DNA of 64,000 bases from Azorhizobium sp943371865 (lineage in GTDB: Bacteria; Pseudomonadota; Alphaproteobacteria; Rhizobiales; Xanthobacteraceae). The stretch lies in assembly GCF_943371865.1 (NCBI RefSeq), contig NZ_CALRWL010000001.1, positions 248,001 through 312,000 of the forward strand, written 5' to 3'. The translations under genes and the position numbers were made by a program. Below the pieces are notes generated by a model. The model was not told where the DNA came from and made no database searches. It was given only the letters and a program-made list of their open reading frames with translations. Below, piece after piece: positions 1 to 7,791 of this stretch (position 1 is its first letter; the number at the start of each line of letters is the position of its first letter).

Positions 1-343
1 CGCGCGGCTGCGGGCCGCGGGGCACGATGCTCTCGATATAGACCGCCAGGGTGTCGCCCTTCTTGGCGCCATTCACATAGATCGGGCCGTTCTGCGGGTT
101 GAGATAGGGAAAGTTGAGGATTTCCGAGGGCTTGTCGGTCTCGTGCTGGATCTTGCCCTCGAAGGCGTCATGGGTTTCCGCCGACACCACCGCGCCGGGA
201 TCGACGGTCAGGGTGGGCTTTACGAACGGGCCATAGACATAATGATAGGTGCCTTGGGTGGCCTCGGTGATGGCGTGGCGGGTGCGCGCCTCGCCGCCCG
301 CGACGCCCTTCTTGGCCATGATGGAGCTTTCGAGCCAGGACAT
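1..343 (-). CDS. fmdA: Acetamidase/formamidase family amidase, N-terminal part (cut by the window edge)
   Basis: Only the first ~114 codons lie in the window; the rest is off the left edge. The family hydrolyses formamide or short aliphatic amides to ammonia and the acid in the cytoplasm. Seen here: an N-terminal YHYVYGPF segment, then ETHDAFEGKIQ and an LNPQNGPIYVNGAKKGDTL stretch, both typical of this family. The ATG at 343 is chosen because an AAGGGAAGA ribosome site lies just upstream; an in-frame ATG at 319 (MAKKGVAG) is the alternative. It is the last visible gene of the amiC-amiR-importer operon, 38 bp after the UrtE-like ATPase. That context supports an amide substrate: the operon senses, imports and hydrolyses it. 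Formamide versus acetamide cannot be decided from sequence. Confidence 0.85.
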   Translation of the reverse strand, partial: MSWLESSIMAKKGVAGGEARTRHAITEATQGTYHYVYGPFVKPTLTVDPGAVVSAETHDAFEGKIQHETDKPSEILNFPYLNPQNGPIYVNGAKKGDTLAVYIESIVPRGPQPR

Positions 344-381
344 GGTGATCTTCCCTTGTTGTTTCTTCACTCAATAGGAAC

Positions 382-1095
382 TCATACCGCCAGATGGCGG
401 CGCATCTCTTGGGCATCGTCCAGGGCGGCGCGGTCGAGGGCGGCGACGATGCGGCCCTTGTCCATCACGTAGCAGCGCTGGGCCATGGCCCGGATCATGT
501 CGATATTCTGCTCCACCAGCACCAAGGTGACGCCGGTGGCGGCATTCAGGGCCACCATGTTGCGGGCGATGTCCTGAACGATATTGGGCTGGATGCCCTC
601 TGAGGGCTCATCCAGCAGGATGAGGCTGGGTCTCGCCACCAGCACGCGGGCGATGGCCAATTGCTGCTGCTGGCCACCGGACATGGTGCCGGCCCGCTGG
701 CTCCAGCGCTCCTTCAGGATCGGGAAGGCGGCGAACAGAGGCGCGAGATCTTCCTCGCGCGCCGTGCCCTTCAAGGCCGCGCCCACGGCGATGTTCTCCG
801 CCACGGTGAGGCGGGGAAACACGTCGCGCCCCTGGGGCACATAGCCGAGCCCCAGCCGCGCCCGCTTGTGGGCGGGCAGCTTCTCGATGGCGGCGCTGCG
901 ATAGATGATGGAGCCGTCCATGGCCGGCACGAGGCCGATGAGACTCTTCATCAGGGTGGACTTGCCCACCCCGTTGCGGCCGATGATGGCTACGATCTCG
1001 CCTTCGCGGATCTCGATGTCCAGCCCCTGGAGCACCGGCTTGCCGCCATAGCCGGCCCGCAGGCCCAGCGTGGAGAGGATGACTTCCTTACGCAT
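382..1095 (-). CDS. ABC transporter ATP-binding protein, UrtE/LivF type
   Basis: Second ATPase of a five-gene importer for urea, short amides or branched-chain amino acids; 237 aa. Walker A GRNGVGKST is at about residues 39-47, the signature MSGGQQQQ near 138-145 and Walker B LILLDEP near 158-164. The switch position reads LVLVEQN, with Gln in place of His, as is usual in LivF/UrtE proteins. The frame is open upstream to 1146, but the ATG at 1095 gives the normal family start and overlaps the preceding UrtD-like gene by 8 nt, so the two are translationally coupled. It powers uptake together with the UrtD-like ATPase through the two permeases upstream. The neighbouring amidase and AmiC sensor favour amides or urea over amino acids. 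Confidence 0.92.
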   Translation of the reverse strand: MRKEVILSTLGLRAGYGGKPVLQGLDIEIREGEIVAIIGRNGVGKSTLMKSLIGLVPAMDGSIIYRSAAIEKLPAHKRARLGLGYVPQGRDVFPRLTVAENIAVGAALKGTAREEDLAPLFAAFPILKERWSQRAGTMSGGQQQQLAIARVLVARPSLILLDEPSEGIQPNIVQDIARNMVALNAATGVTLVLVEQNIDMIRAMAQRCYVMDKGRIVAALDRAALDDAQEMRRHLAV

Positions 1096-1804
1096 GGGCC
1101 TGCCCCAGATAGATGGCCGCCACCCGCTCATCGGCGACGATGGCATCGATGGAGCCCTGGGCGAACACCTTGCCCAGATGCAACACGGTGACGGTGTGGG
1201 CCACCTGCCGCACGAAGGCCATGTCGTGTTCCACCGCCAGCACGGTCATGCCCTTGGCGTTGAGCCGTCGCACCAGTTCGCCGGTGGCGTGGGTTTCCTC
1301 CGGCGACATGCCGGCGGTGGGCTCGTCCAGCAGCAGCAGGCGCGGCTCCAGGGCGATGGCCATGCCGATTTCCAGCCATTGCTTCTGCCCATGGCTGAGG
1401 CTGCCGGCCAGACTCCTGGCATCGGCCTTCAGGCCGAGGAACTCCAGCAGTTCGTCGATGCGCCCGCGCAAGGCGGCGCCGGACTGCTTGCGCTGCAGGG
1501 CGATCTCCAGGTTTTGGCGCACGGAGAGGCCCTTGAACACGCCGGGCACCTGGAACTTCACCGAGATGCCGCGGCGGATGCGATCGAACGAGTGCAGGGC
1601 GGTGATGTCCTCGCCGGCAAAGGTGATGCTGCCGCTGCTGGGCCGGTGCTCGCCGAGGATGAGGCGGAACAAGGTGCTCTTGCCGGCGCCATTGGGGCCG
1701 ATCAGGCAGTGGATCTCGCCCTGTTCCAGGGTCAGGTCCACCGCATTGGTCACATGGAGGCCGCCGAAATGCTTGTTGAGCGCTTGGGTCTGGAGCAAGG
1801 CCAT
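1088..1804 (-). CDS. ABC transporter ATP-binding protein, UrtD/LivG type
   Basis: First ATPase of the amide/urea-type importer, 238 aa. Walker A GPNGAGKST is at residues 36-44, the signature LSHGQKQWLEIG follows the helical domain, Walker B is LLLLDEPTAG, and the switch segment is AVEHDM with a normal His. HGQKQWLEIGMA fits UrtD better than LivG. The start at 1804 is shared with the stop of the preceding permease by a 1-nt overlap, typical of co-translated operon genes. It works as a heterodimer with the UrtE-like ATPase encoded next. The family is certain; the substrate is inferred from context. Confidence 0.92.
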   Translation of the reverse strand: MALLQTQALNKHFGGLHVTNAVDLTLEQGEIHCLIGPNGAGKSTLFRLILGEHRPSSGSITFAGEDITALHSFDRIRRGISVKFQVPGVFKGLSVRQNLEIALQRKQSGAALRGRIDELLEFLGLKADARSLAGSLSHGQKQWLEIGMAIALEPRLLLLDEPTAGMSPEETHATGELVRRLNAKGMTVLAVEHDMAFVRQVAHTVTVLHLGKVFAQGSIDAIVADERVAAIYLGQAHA

Positions 1805-2865
1805 CAGGCTTTCCCCCCATTGCGCCGTCCGAGGCGGGCGAGGCCCTCCGCGCAGGCCATGATCAGGCCGCGCGGGGCGGCCAGCACGGTGATGACCAGC
1901 AGCAGGCCCATCACCACCAGCGCATATTGGCTGCCGTAGATGGTCAGGGTCTGGAAACCGGAGAGCACGACGATGGTGCCGATCAAAGTGGTGGTGAGGT
2001 CCGAGCGCCCGCCCACCGCCACCCAGATGATCGGCAGCGCCGCTGCCGTCATGCTCATGCTGGACGGGGTGATATATTGGCCCCAGGTGGTATAGAGCAC
2101 CCCGGAGAGCCCGGCCAAGGCAGCGCCGATCACGAACGCCACCAGCTGATATTTGCGCACATCATAGCCGAGCATTTCCGCCCGCTCCGGATTCTCGCGG
2201 ATGGCCACCAGCACATTGCCGAAGGCCGAGTTCACCAGGATGCGCAAGCCGAGATAGACCACCACCAGCAGCCCCAGCACGAAGAAATAGAGCGGCACGT
2301 CGGGGAAGAGCACGATGTCGCCGCCCGGCCAGGGCAAGGTGAGGGAGGGCATGTTGCTCATGCCGTTGAAGCCGTTGAGGCGGGCGGTGCCGATCTTCCA
2401 TTCCGGCCCGGCGGTCTGGGCCATGAAGCGTTCCAGCACCAAGGTGATGGACAGCGTCACGATGCCGAGGAACACGCCCGAGATGCGGCCGAAAAACAGG
2501 AAATAGCCCAGCAGCGCCGCGAACAGCGCCGCCAGCGCCACCGCCAGCACCAGCGCCACCAAGGTGAAGCCGTAGTCGCTGCCGAAGTTCAATGTGAGGA
2601 TGCCATAGCCATAGCCTGCGATGCCGAAGAAGGCAGTCTGGCCGAAGCTGAGCGCGCCGCAATAGCCCCAGATCACGCTGAGGCCGAGCGCCATGAACAC
2701 CCAGGTGAAGAAATAGACGGTGTTGCCCACCGTATAGCCGTCCACCAGCAGCGGATAGGCGCAGGCGGCGGCCAGCACCACACAGAAGCCGCCCCAGAAC
2801 AGCGGGCCGCGCCCCAGGGTCTGCGGGCCTTCCAGGCGGGAGAGAAAGCGGGAGAGGGCGTTCAT
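1804..2865 (-). CDS. ABC transporter permease, UrtC/LivM type
   Basis: Integral inner-membrane permease, 353 aa from the ATG at 2865 (MNALSRFLSRLEG). An in-frame start at 2889 would add eight residues, but the chosen ATG has a GAGGAC site 6 nt upstream and lies 10 nt after the preceding permease stop. Many hydrophobic segments are visible, with the LivM/UrtC hallmarks GYCGALSFGQTAFFGIAGY and an EAA-like loop around AIRENPERAEMLGY. It pairs with the next permease upstream to form the channel. The operon position (SBP, permease, permease, ATPase, ATPase) is the standard Urt/Liv order. Confidence 0.92.
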   Translation of the reverse strand: MNALSRFLSRLEGPQTLGRGPLFWGGFCVVLAAACAYPLLVDGYTVGNTVYFFTWVFMALGLSVIWGYCGALSFGQTAFFGIAGYGYGILTLNFGSDYGFTLVALVLAVALAALFAALLGYFLFFGRISGVFLGIVTLSITLVLERFMAQTAGPEWKIGTARLNGFNGMSNMPSLTLPWPGGDIVLFPDVPLYFFVLGLLVVVYLGLRILVNSAFGNVLVAIRENPERAEMLGYDVRKYQLVAFVIGAALAGLSGVLYTTWGQYITPSSMSMTAAALPIIWVAVGGRSDLTTTLIGTIVVLSGFQTLTIYGSQYALVVMGLLLVITVLAAPRGLIMACAEGLARLGRRNGGKA

Positions 2866-2875
2866 GGTCTTGTCC

Positions 2876-3748
2876 TCACGCCCGCTCACGCAGCAGGAAG
2901 CCGGAAATGCCCTTGGGCAGCACGCGGATGACGACGATCACCGTCATCAGCAGGCCGATCTGGCCGAACAATTGGCCTTGCCAGGAGGTCATGCCTGCCT
3001 TCACCAGAGCCAGGATCGCCGCCGCCGGTGCGGTGCCGAGGAAGACGTCGGCGCCCCCCACCACCACGGTGACGAAGGCCTCCATGATGAAGGTGGCGCC
3101 CATGGTGGGCACCAGGGTCATGGTGGGCGCATAGAGCCCGCCCGCCAGCCCCGCCAAAGCGGCGCCGAGGCCGAAGGTGAGGCTGTAGACGAGGCGCGTA
3201 TCCACCCCCAGCGCTGCCGCCATATGCGGCACCTGGATGGTGGCCCGCGCCAGCACGCCGAAGCGCGTCCAGTTGAACAGCGCATAGAGCGCCGCCAGCA
3301 CCCCCAAGGCGGAGAAAAACAGCACCACGCGATAGAGCGAATAGGAATAGGCGCCCACCTGGAAGCTGCCGAACGGCGTGCCCATGCCCTGCATGGTGGA
3401 GCCGAGCACAATGAGCGTGCCTTGGGTGGCGATCAAACTGATGCCCCAGGTGGCGACGATGGTATCGAGCGGGCGCTCATAGAGATGGCGGATCACCACT
3501 CGTTCCACCAGCATGCCCACAAGGCCCGAGGCCAGAGCCCCCGCCAGAATGGCCAGCGGCAGCGGCAGGCCGGCGCGGGCGGCGGCCACCGAGACATAGG
3601 CGCCGCACATGATGAACTCGCCATGGGCGAGGTTGATCACGCCCATCATGCCGAAGATCACCGCCAGCCCGCAGGCCGCCAGGACCAGGAAGGCGAACGC
3701 ATCGGCGAATTGATAGAGCGCCGAGAAGATGAGGGTTCCGAGATCCAT
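2876..3748 (-). CDS. ABC transporter permease, UrtB/LivH type
   Basis: Inner-membrane permease of 290 aa with the LivH/UrtB motif MGVINLAHGEFIMCGAY near residues 35-51 and several hydrophobic helices. It lacks the long N-terminal extension seen in many cyanobacterial-type UrtB proteins, so it resembles the shorter amide (Fmd) or LivH permeases. The ATG at 3748 follows a 145-nt gap after the binding-protein gene; the gap contains a strong hairpin. It forms the channel with the UrtC-like permease. The substrate assignment (short amides or urea) rests on the amiC/amiR/fmdA context. Confidence 0.92.
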   Translation of the reverse strand: MDLGTLIFSALYQFADAFAFLVLAACGLAVIFGMMGVINLAHGEFIMCGAYVSVAAARAGLPLPLAILAGALASGLVGMLVERVVIRHLYERPLDTIVATWGISLIATQGTLIVLGSTMQGMGTPFGSFQVGAYSYSLYRVVLFFSALGVLAALYALFNWTRFGVLARATIQVPHMAAALGVDTRLVYSLTFGLGAALAGLAGGLYAPTMTLVPTMGATFIMEAFVTVVVGGADVFLGTAPAAAILALVKAGMTSWQGQLFGQIGLLMTVIVVIRVLPKGISGFLLRERA

Positions 3749-3793
3749 CGTCGATCAACACCGCGTGGAAAGCTAAAGGAGCGCAGGGCGGAT

Positions 3794-3823
3794 GCCGTCC
3801 CGTGGCGGGGACCACGGGACGGC
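3794..3823 (-). other. Strong intercistronic hairpin between binding-protein and permease genes
   Basis: A perfect 12-bp stem (GCCGTCCCGTGG with its complement) closes a 6-nt loop, 70 nt after the binding-protein stop codon. No U-run follows on the minus strand, so it is better read as an mRNA-stabilising or partial-termination hairpin that raises binding protein over permease levels than as a full terminator. Confidence 0.6.
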
Positions 3824-3893
3824 AGGGCAATTCCGGCAGCGTGGGGTGCATGGCGCGGCTGGAACTGCTGAGCGGAAGCTCAGGCGCGGTGAA

Positions 3894-5132
3894 TCAGGGC
3901 TTCGGCGGCGGATTGGAGGGCGTGTATTGCGCCATCGGATCCTTCTTGGTCAGGTCGCAGCCGGCTTCGCCCAGCCAGTAGGGCTTGATGTCCTCCCACA
4001 CCTTGGGGAAGGTGATGGAATGGTCCGCACCCACCTTGGCGAGATAGATGGTGTGGGACATGTGCTGGCTCTTGGGATCGATGCACACCTTGCCCTCGGG
4101 AGCGTCCATGCACACGTCGCCCTGGGCGATTACCTTGCGGATGTCGTCGCGCTTGGTGGATTTGGCCCGCTCCACCATCTGCTTATAGAGATAGACCGCC
4201 AGATAGGAGTTTTCCGCTTCCTGGTTCACATAAGGCTCGTTGGGGAACTTGGCCTTGAACTTGGCGAGGAATTCCTTGCTCTTCGGGCTGTCGATCTCCT
4301 CGATATAATTCGTGGTGACATACATGTCCTTGAGCGACGGCGGCTTGAAGCGCTTGTGCTCATAGCCCTGGCCGACGTTCACCGAGGAGGCCATGGGCAG
4401 GTTCACATTGGCGGCGGCGGCCTGCTCGTAATAGGAGGCCTGGGCGGTGCCCACCAGCAAGGTCACCACGAAATCGGGCTTGGCCTTCTGGATGTTCTGG
4501 ATGTTCTGCGAGAATTGCGACACGCCCAGCGGGATGAAGTCCTCGCCCACCATCTCGCCGCCATTCTGCTTGACGATCTGGCGCACCCATTCGGCGGAGA
4601 TCTGGCCGAAATTATAGTCGGCGGCCAGCGTATAGACCTTCTTGCCGTACTTCTCCATCATCCAGGGAATGAGGGTAGAGAATTGCTGTTCCGGCACCGC
4701 GCCGGTCACCACCATGTGCGCGTCGCACACGCCGCCTTCATACTGGTTGTTGTAGAAGGCAAAGCCGTTCAACTGGTCGACGATGGGCCGATAGGCCTCG
4801 CGGGAGGCGGAGGAGAAGCCGGCGAACACCACGTCCACCTTGTCGCGCTGGAGCACGCGGCGCATGAATTCCTGGTAGCGGGTGTTGTCCGACTGGGTGT
4901 CGTAGATCACCAGCTCAATAGGCCGGCCGGCGATGCCGCCGGCCTTGTTGATCTCCTCGGTGGCCAATTGAATGGCGTGCACCTTGCCGATGGTGGCCAC
5001 GGCGAAATCGCCGGACTGGTCCTCCAGCACGCCGATTTTCACCGGGTCCGCCGCGAAGGCAAGCCCGGAACTGAGCACAAGCGTCCCCGAGAGGGCTGCG
5101 GCCTGCAGCCCCCGCAAAACTTTGTTCGTCAT
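3894..5132 (-). CDS. ABC transporter periplasmic binding protein, amide/urea type (FmdD/UrtA-like)
   Basis: Extracytoplasmic receptor of 412 aa. It starts with a Sec-type signal peptide (residues 1-27, ending SSGLAFA) and then DPVKIGVLEDQSGDFAVA, the start of a type-I periplasmic fold (Peripla_BP_5/6). NNQYEGGVCDAHMVV and LAADYNFGQISAEWVRQ are typical of this clade. The start at 5132 has a GGAGA site upstream. It follows amiR by only 12 nt. In the cytoplasm AmiC, itself a relative of these binding proteins, senses amides, while this protein captures them outside. Urea, formamide or acetamide are all plausible ligands. Confidence 0.88.
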   Translation of the reverse strand: MTNKVLRGLQAAALSGTLVLSSGLAFAADPVKIGVLEDQSGDFAVATIGKVHAIQLATEEINKAGGIAGRPIELVIYDTQSDNTRYQEFMRRVLQRDKVDVVFAGFSSASREAYRPIVDQLNGFAFYNNQYEGGVCDAHMVVTGAVPEQQFSTLIPWMMEKYGKKVYTLAADYNFGQISAEWVRQIVKQNGGEMVGEDFIPLGVSQFSQNIQNIQKAKPDFVVTLLVGTAQASYYEQAAAANVNLPMASSVNVGQGYEHKRFKPPSLKDMYVTTNYIEEIDSPKSKEFLAKFKAKFPNEPYVNQEAENSYLAVYLYKQMVERAKSTKRDDIRKVIAQGDVCMDAPEGKVCIDPKSQHMSHTIYLAKVGADHSITFPKVWEDIKPYWLGEAGCDLTKKDPMAQYTPSNPPPKP

Positions 5133-5144
5133 CTGGTCGGTCTC

Positions 5145-5810
5145 CTACATTGCTTTTGGCTTGCCGGTCCGCGGCTTTGCGTCATCGGGCCGGAGGGAGC
5201 TGGGGGCGGCGCGCGGGTGGCGCGCGATCAGGTCTTCGCAATAGAATTCAACGGTCTGGCGCATGCGCATGCTCTCGTGGCGGAGCTGGGCATAGGCCTG
5301 ATCCTCATCGAGGCCGGTGCGCTTCATCACCAGCAGCGTGGCCTGGATCACCGCGCGGCGGGCGCGGTGGCGCTGGTGCAGAGCCTCGAAGCGCTGGCCC
5401 TGTTCGCTGCGCAGCTGGAACTGGTTGATGCCCATGAACAGCGAGGCATAGACCGCCCCGCCATGCACCGGCTTGCGAAGGAACGAGGTGGCACCGAGGC
5501 CCACCAGCGCCTTCAGGCGGCTGGGCGCCTCCACCCCCACCAGGCCGATCACCGGCACCGGCGGCAGCGCGGTGGACGGGTCCAGCTCGATCTCCATGGC
5601 CCCTTCCAGATCGCCATCGATGAACAGCATGTCCCGCTCGGGGCTGAGCGTGGCGAGGGCGATCTCCGCCTTGCCATCCATGAGCCGGGGATAGGTGCTC
5701 TCCACCCCCAGCTTCGTGAGGGTGGAGGCGAGGGCGCCTTCCAGGCCCGGTGTGGCCGTGACGATGAAGGCGCGGCCGCCTCTGAAGTTCTGGACCAGTC
5801 GAGCAGACAT
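5145..5810 (-). CDS. amiR: AmiR-type antiterminator with C-terminal ANTAR RNA-binding domain
   Basis: 221 aa. The N-terminal ~125 residues resemble a pseudo-receiver domain without a clear phosphoacceptor pocket. A coiled-coil linker (about 128-150) leads to an ANTAR domain (about 150-195), visible in RRAVIQATLLVMKRTG, the LDEDQAYAQLR helix and the RMRQTVEF segment. In Pseudomonas AmiR, AmiC holds the protein silent until amide binds; free AmiR then binds leader RNA and prevents termination. The start at 5810 overlaps the amiC stop as TGATG, so both are made together. The C-terminal tail, about 25 residues past the ANTAR helices, is Pro/Lys-rich. The target is likely the terminator-bearing leader at 6984-7103, upstream of its own operon. 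Confidence 0.88.
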   Translation of the reverse strand: MSARLVQNFRGGRAFIVTATPGLEGALASTLTKLGVESTYPRLMDGKAEIALATLSPERDMLFIDGDLEGAMEIELDPSTALPPVPVIGLVGVEAPSRLKALVGLGATSFLRKPVHGGAVYASLFMGINQFQLRSEQGQRFEALHQRHRARRAVIQATLLVMKRTGLDEDQAYAQLRHESMRMRQTVEFYCEDLIARHPRAAPSSLRPDDAKPRTGKPKAM

Positions 5811-6964
5811 CACTGCACCACTCTCAGCTTGGGGGGGCGCATGGGCACGGCGAGCCGGGGCGAGGATTGAACCAGATAGGGATCGGGCGGCAGAGCTTGC
5901 GGGGCTTCCAGCAGGATCTGGAAGGTGTGGTCGGCGGTGGACCGGCCGATGCGCGGCGTCAGCCAGGCGTGGAAGGTGTCGGGATCGATGCGGATTTCGC
6001 CCTGGGGGGCGGCCAAGGTCTGGCCCGCGACGGCGGCGCGCACCGGCTTGGCGGCATCGGTGCCGGCGCGCGCCAGGGCCGAGGCCAGCAGCTTGACCGC
6101 AATATAGGAGGCTTCCGCATCGGCGCAGGCGGCAGGGCCATCGGGGAACATGCGCCCGTAGGCGGCGGTGAAGGCCAGGTTGGCCGGGGTCTGGATGGTG
6201 GAGAAATAGACGCTGGAACTCAGATGCCCGTCGCCCGCCGCGGGGCCGATCTCGTGCAGTTCCGGCTCGGACAAGGTGCAACTGGCCACCGGGATGGTGC
6301 CGGCGCGGTCGATGCCCCGGCGGGCGCACACCTGCTGGAAGGCGCGGAAGAAGGCATAGGCGCTGGTGCCGATGAGATTGTTGAATACGAAGTCCGGGCG
6401 CTGGTCGACGATGGCTTCGGCCAGGGCTTCAAGGTCGGTGTCGCCCACCGGCAGGTAGCGCTCGGCCACCACCGTGCCGCCCACGGCGCCGAACGCCTCG
6501 CGGAAGATGCGGCTGTTCTCCCAGGCCCAGATGTAATTGGAGCCGATGCAATAGGCCCGGTGGCCCACATGGGCGGCCAGATACTCCACCAGGGGAAGCA
6601 CATGCTGGTTGGGGGAGGCGCCGGTATAGATGACATTGTCGCAGCTCTCGAACCCCTCGTAATGGGAGGGGTACCACAGGAGCCCATCGTGCTTCTCGAA
6701 GCAGGGGATGACTTCCTTGCGGCTGGACGAGGTGTAGCACCCCACCACGTTGCGGATGCCCGACGTCAGCAGATCGAGGCTCAACCGGCGATAGGCGGCA
6801 TGGTCGCCGCATGGGTCCACCACCACCGGCTCGAGGCGGACATCATCCCGCTCTGCGGCGAGTTCGGCAAAGGCCAGCAGGGCGCCGTTCAGCATCGAGC
6901 GCGCGACGACCGCATAGGGGCCGTTCGCGGAAAACATCACGCCGATGCGGTAGTGGGCGGTCAT
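5810..6964 (-). CDS. amiC: AmiC-type amide sensor, negative regulator of AmiR
   Basis: 384 aa, about the length of Pseudomonas AmiC. It has a type-I periplasmic-binding fold but no signal peptide (MTAHYRIGVMFSANGPY), so it acts in the cytoplasm. Family landmarks include GCYTSSSRKEVIPCFEKHDG, LLWYPSHYEGFE, YTGASPNQHVLP and GSNYIWAWENSRIFREA. It binds short amides and thereby releases AmiR. The ATG at 6964 is chosen over upstream in-frame codons because it has a GCGAGGA site and lies just after an intrinsic terminator that would make no sense inside the gene. It is the first gene of the operon and overlaps amiR by 1 nt. Confidence 0.9.
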   Translation of the reverse strand: MTAHYRIGVMFSANGPYAVVARSMLNGALLAFAELAAERDDVRLEPVVVDPCGDHAAYRRLSLDLLTSGIRNVVGCYTSSSRKEVIPCFEKHDGLLWYPSHYEGFESCDNVIYTGASPNQHVLPLVEYLAAHVGHRAYCIGSNYIWAWENSRIFREAFGAVGGTVVAERYLPVGDTDLEALAEAIVDQRPDFVFNNLIGTSAYAFFRAFQQVCARRGIDRAGTIPVASCTLSEPELHEIGPAAGDGHLSSSVYFSTIQTPANLAFTAAYGRMFPDGPAACADAEASYIAVKLLASALARAGTDAAKPVRAAVAGQTLAAPQGEIRIDPDTFHAWLTPRIGRSTADHTFQILLEAPQALPPDPYLVQSSPRLAVPMRPPKLRVVQ

Positions 6965-6983
6965 CCCGTGTCCTCGCAACAAC

Positions 6984-7017
6984 AAAAAAACGCCCGTCGG
7001 CTGAAAGCCGCGGGCGT
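6984..7017 (-). terminator. Rho-independent terminator in the amiC leader (antitermination target)
   Basis: On the minus strand the stem ACGCCCG-CGGCT pairs with AGCCG-A-CGGGCGT around a 3-nt loop, with one bulge, and is followed directly by seven T. It ends 20 nt before the amiC start codon, so most transcripts should stop before the operon unless AmiR intervenes. Confidence 0.85.
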
Positions 7018-7087
7018 CATCGCCACCAACCGAAACACTCCGGAATCCAGAGTGCGCGTTGGAAAGGGTTCGTAAGTGCCACAAAAT

Positions 7088-7103
7088 CGGGCAGCTCTGC
7101 CCG
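7088..7103 (-). promoter_or_regulatory. Candidate ANTAR-type hexaloop hairpin in the amiC leader RNA
   Basis: The minus-strand RNA reads CGGGCAGAGCUGCCCG: a 5-bp stem with hexaloop AGAGCU, which has the A1 and G4 expected of ANTAR target loops. A larger hairpin follows at 7026-7062 (CCAAC/GUUGG outer stem, CACUC/GAGUG inner stem), then the terminator. A second canonical hexaloop is not clear. Confidence 0.5.
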
Positions 7104-7295
7104 TTGCTCAATTATTAGAGTGAGGGGGTTTGGCTATCCTGTCAAGAATGTGAGGGGCAGACGTTAATGGTCCCGTTTCTGCAACCAGGGGATGCGTCGC
7201 CCGCTCGGGCTTTTGGGCAGGGACGACCGTGCCGGTGACAAATGAAAAGCCGTCGATCACTTAACGTGATCACTCACATCGTCATGGGGCGTGAG

Positions 7296-7727
7296 TCAGG
7301 ACGCGTGTTGGTGATGCCGGCATTCGCCATGGTCCGCCAGAATCTCGATCACCCGGCACTCGGCCACCTTGCCATGGGCGCAGCCGGCCACCATGCGTTC
7401 CAATTCCTTGCGCAGGGCGGTGAGGCTGGCGATCTTGCGCTCAACGTCGCCGAGCCGGGCGCGGGCAATCTCATCCGCCGCCTGGCAGGACTGCTCCGGC
7501 TGATCCTGCAACACCAGCAAGGCGCGGATGGCGTCGATCTCGAACCCCAGTTCCCGCGCGTGACGGATGAAGGCGAGGCGCCGCACATCCCCGTCGCTGT
7601 AGGCGCGCTGGTTGCCCTGCGTGCGCGGCGGCGGCGGCAAAAGGCCGATCTGCTCATAGAAGCGGATGGTGGGCGATTTCACGCCGCTGGCCTTGGCCGC
7701 GCGGCTGATGGACAGGCCCTCAAACAT
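7296..7727 (-). CDS. MerR-family heavy-metal regulator (ZntR/CadR/PbrR type)
   Basis: 143 aa. The winged helix-turn-helix occupies residues ~4-73 (SRAAKASGVKSPTIRFYEQIGLL is the classic MerR start), followed by the dimerisation helix. Cysteines at 81, 116, 124 and 136, with His118 and a C-terminal CRHHQHAS, form a plausible Zn/Cd/Pb site. The first Cys at the start of the dimer helix and the Cys pair near 116-124 are the pattern of divalent-metal sensors rather than CueR (Cu+). The start at 7727 puts the divergent zntA promoter right next to the gene. It is expected to bend the 19-bp-spaced zntA promoter when metal-bound. Confidence 0.88.
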   Translation of the reverse strand: MFEGLSISRAAKASGVKSPTIRFYEQIGLLPPPPRTQGNQRAYSDGDVRRLAFIRHARELGFEIDAIRALLVLQDQPEQSCQAADEIARARLGDVERKIASLTALRKELERMVAGCAHGKVAECRVIEILADHGECRHHQHAS

Positions 7728-7732
7728 GGTGC

Positions 7733-7763
7733 TTGCTCCTCTAGTCACTAGAGCATTTAGGGT
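7733..7763 (+). promoter_or_regulatory. MerR-type promoter/operator of the P-type ATPase gene
   Basis: -35 TTGCTC (7733-7738) and -10 TAGGGT (7758-7763) are separated by 19 bp, the overlong spacing characteristic of MerR-activated promoters. The spacer holds the perfect dyad CTCTAGTCACTAGAG (7739-7753). The divergent merR start codon is 6 bp away. Confidence 0.75.
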
Positions 7764-7791
7764 CCCCTGACGTGAAGTGAAAGGGACCGCC

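Larger units (their letters stand above)
6965..7295. other. Leader and promoter region between amiC and the MerR gene
   Basis: No gene is seen. On the minus strand TTGACA (7140-7145) is a clear -35 candidate; TAATAAT at 7111-7117 is AT-rich but 22 bp away, so the -10 may instead be CTCTAA/TCTAAT (19-20 bp spacing). Downstream come the hexaloop hairpin, a long hairpin and the terminator listed separately. 7146-7295 shows nothing further that I can support. Confidence 0.5.

Noticed and set aside
1088..3748. Canonical UrtABCDE urea system as the sole interpretation of the first importer
   Set aside because: AmiC, AmiR and an FmdA-type amidase in the same operon point to amides at least as strongly; left as amide/urea type.
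3792..5870. 692-codon plus-strand open frame opposite the amide binding protein and amiR
   Set aside because: Reverse-frame artefact of high GC; the minus-strand genes have signal peptide, ANTAR and family motifs.
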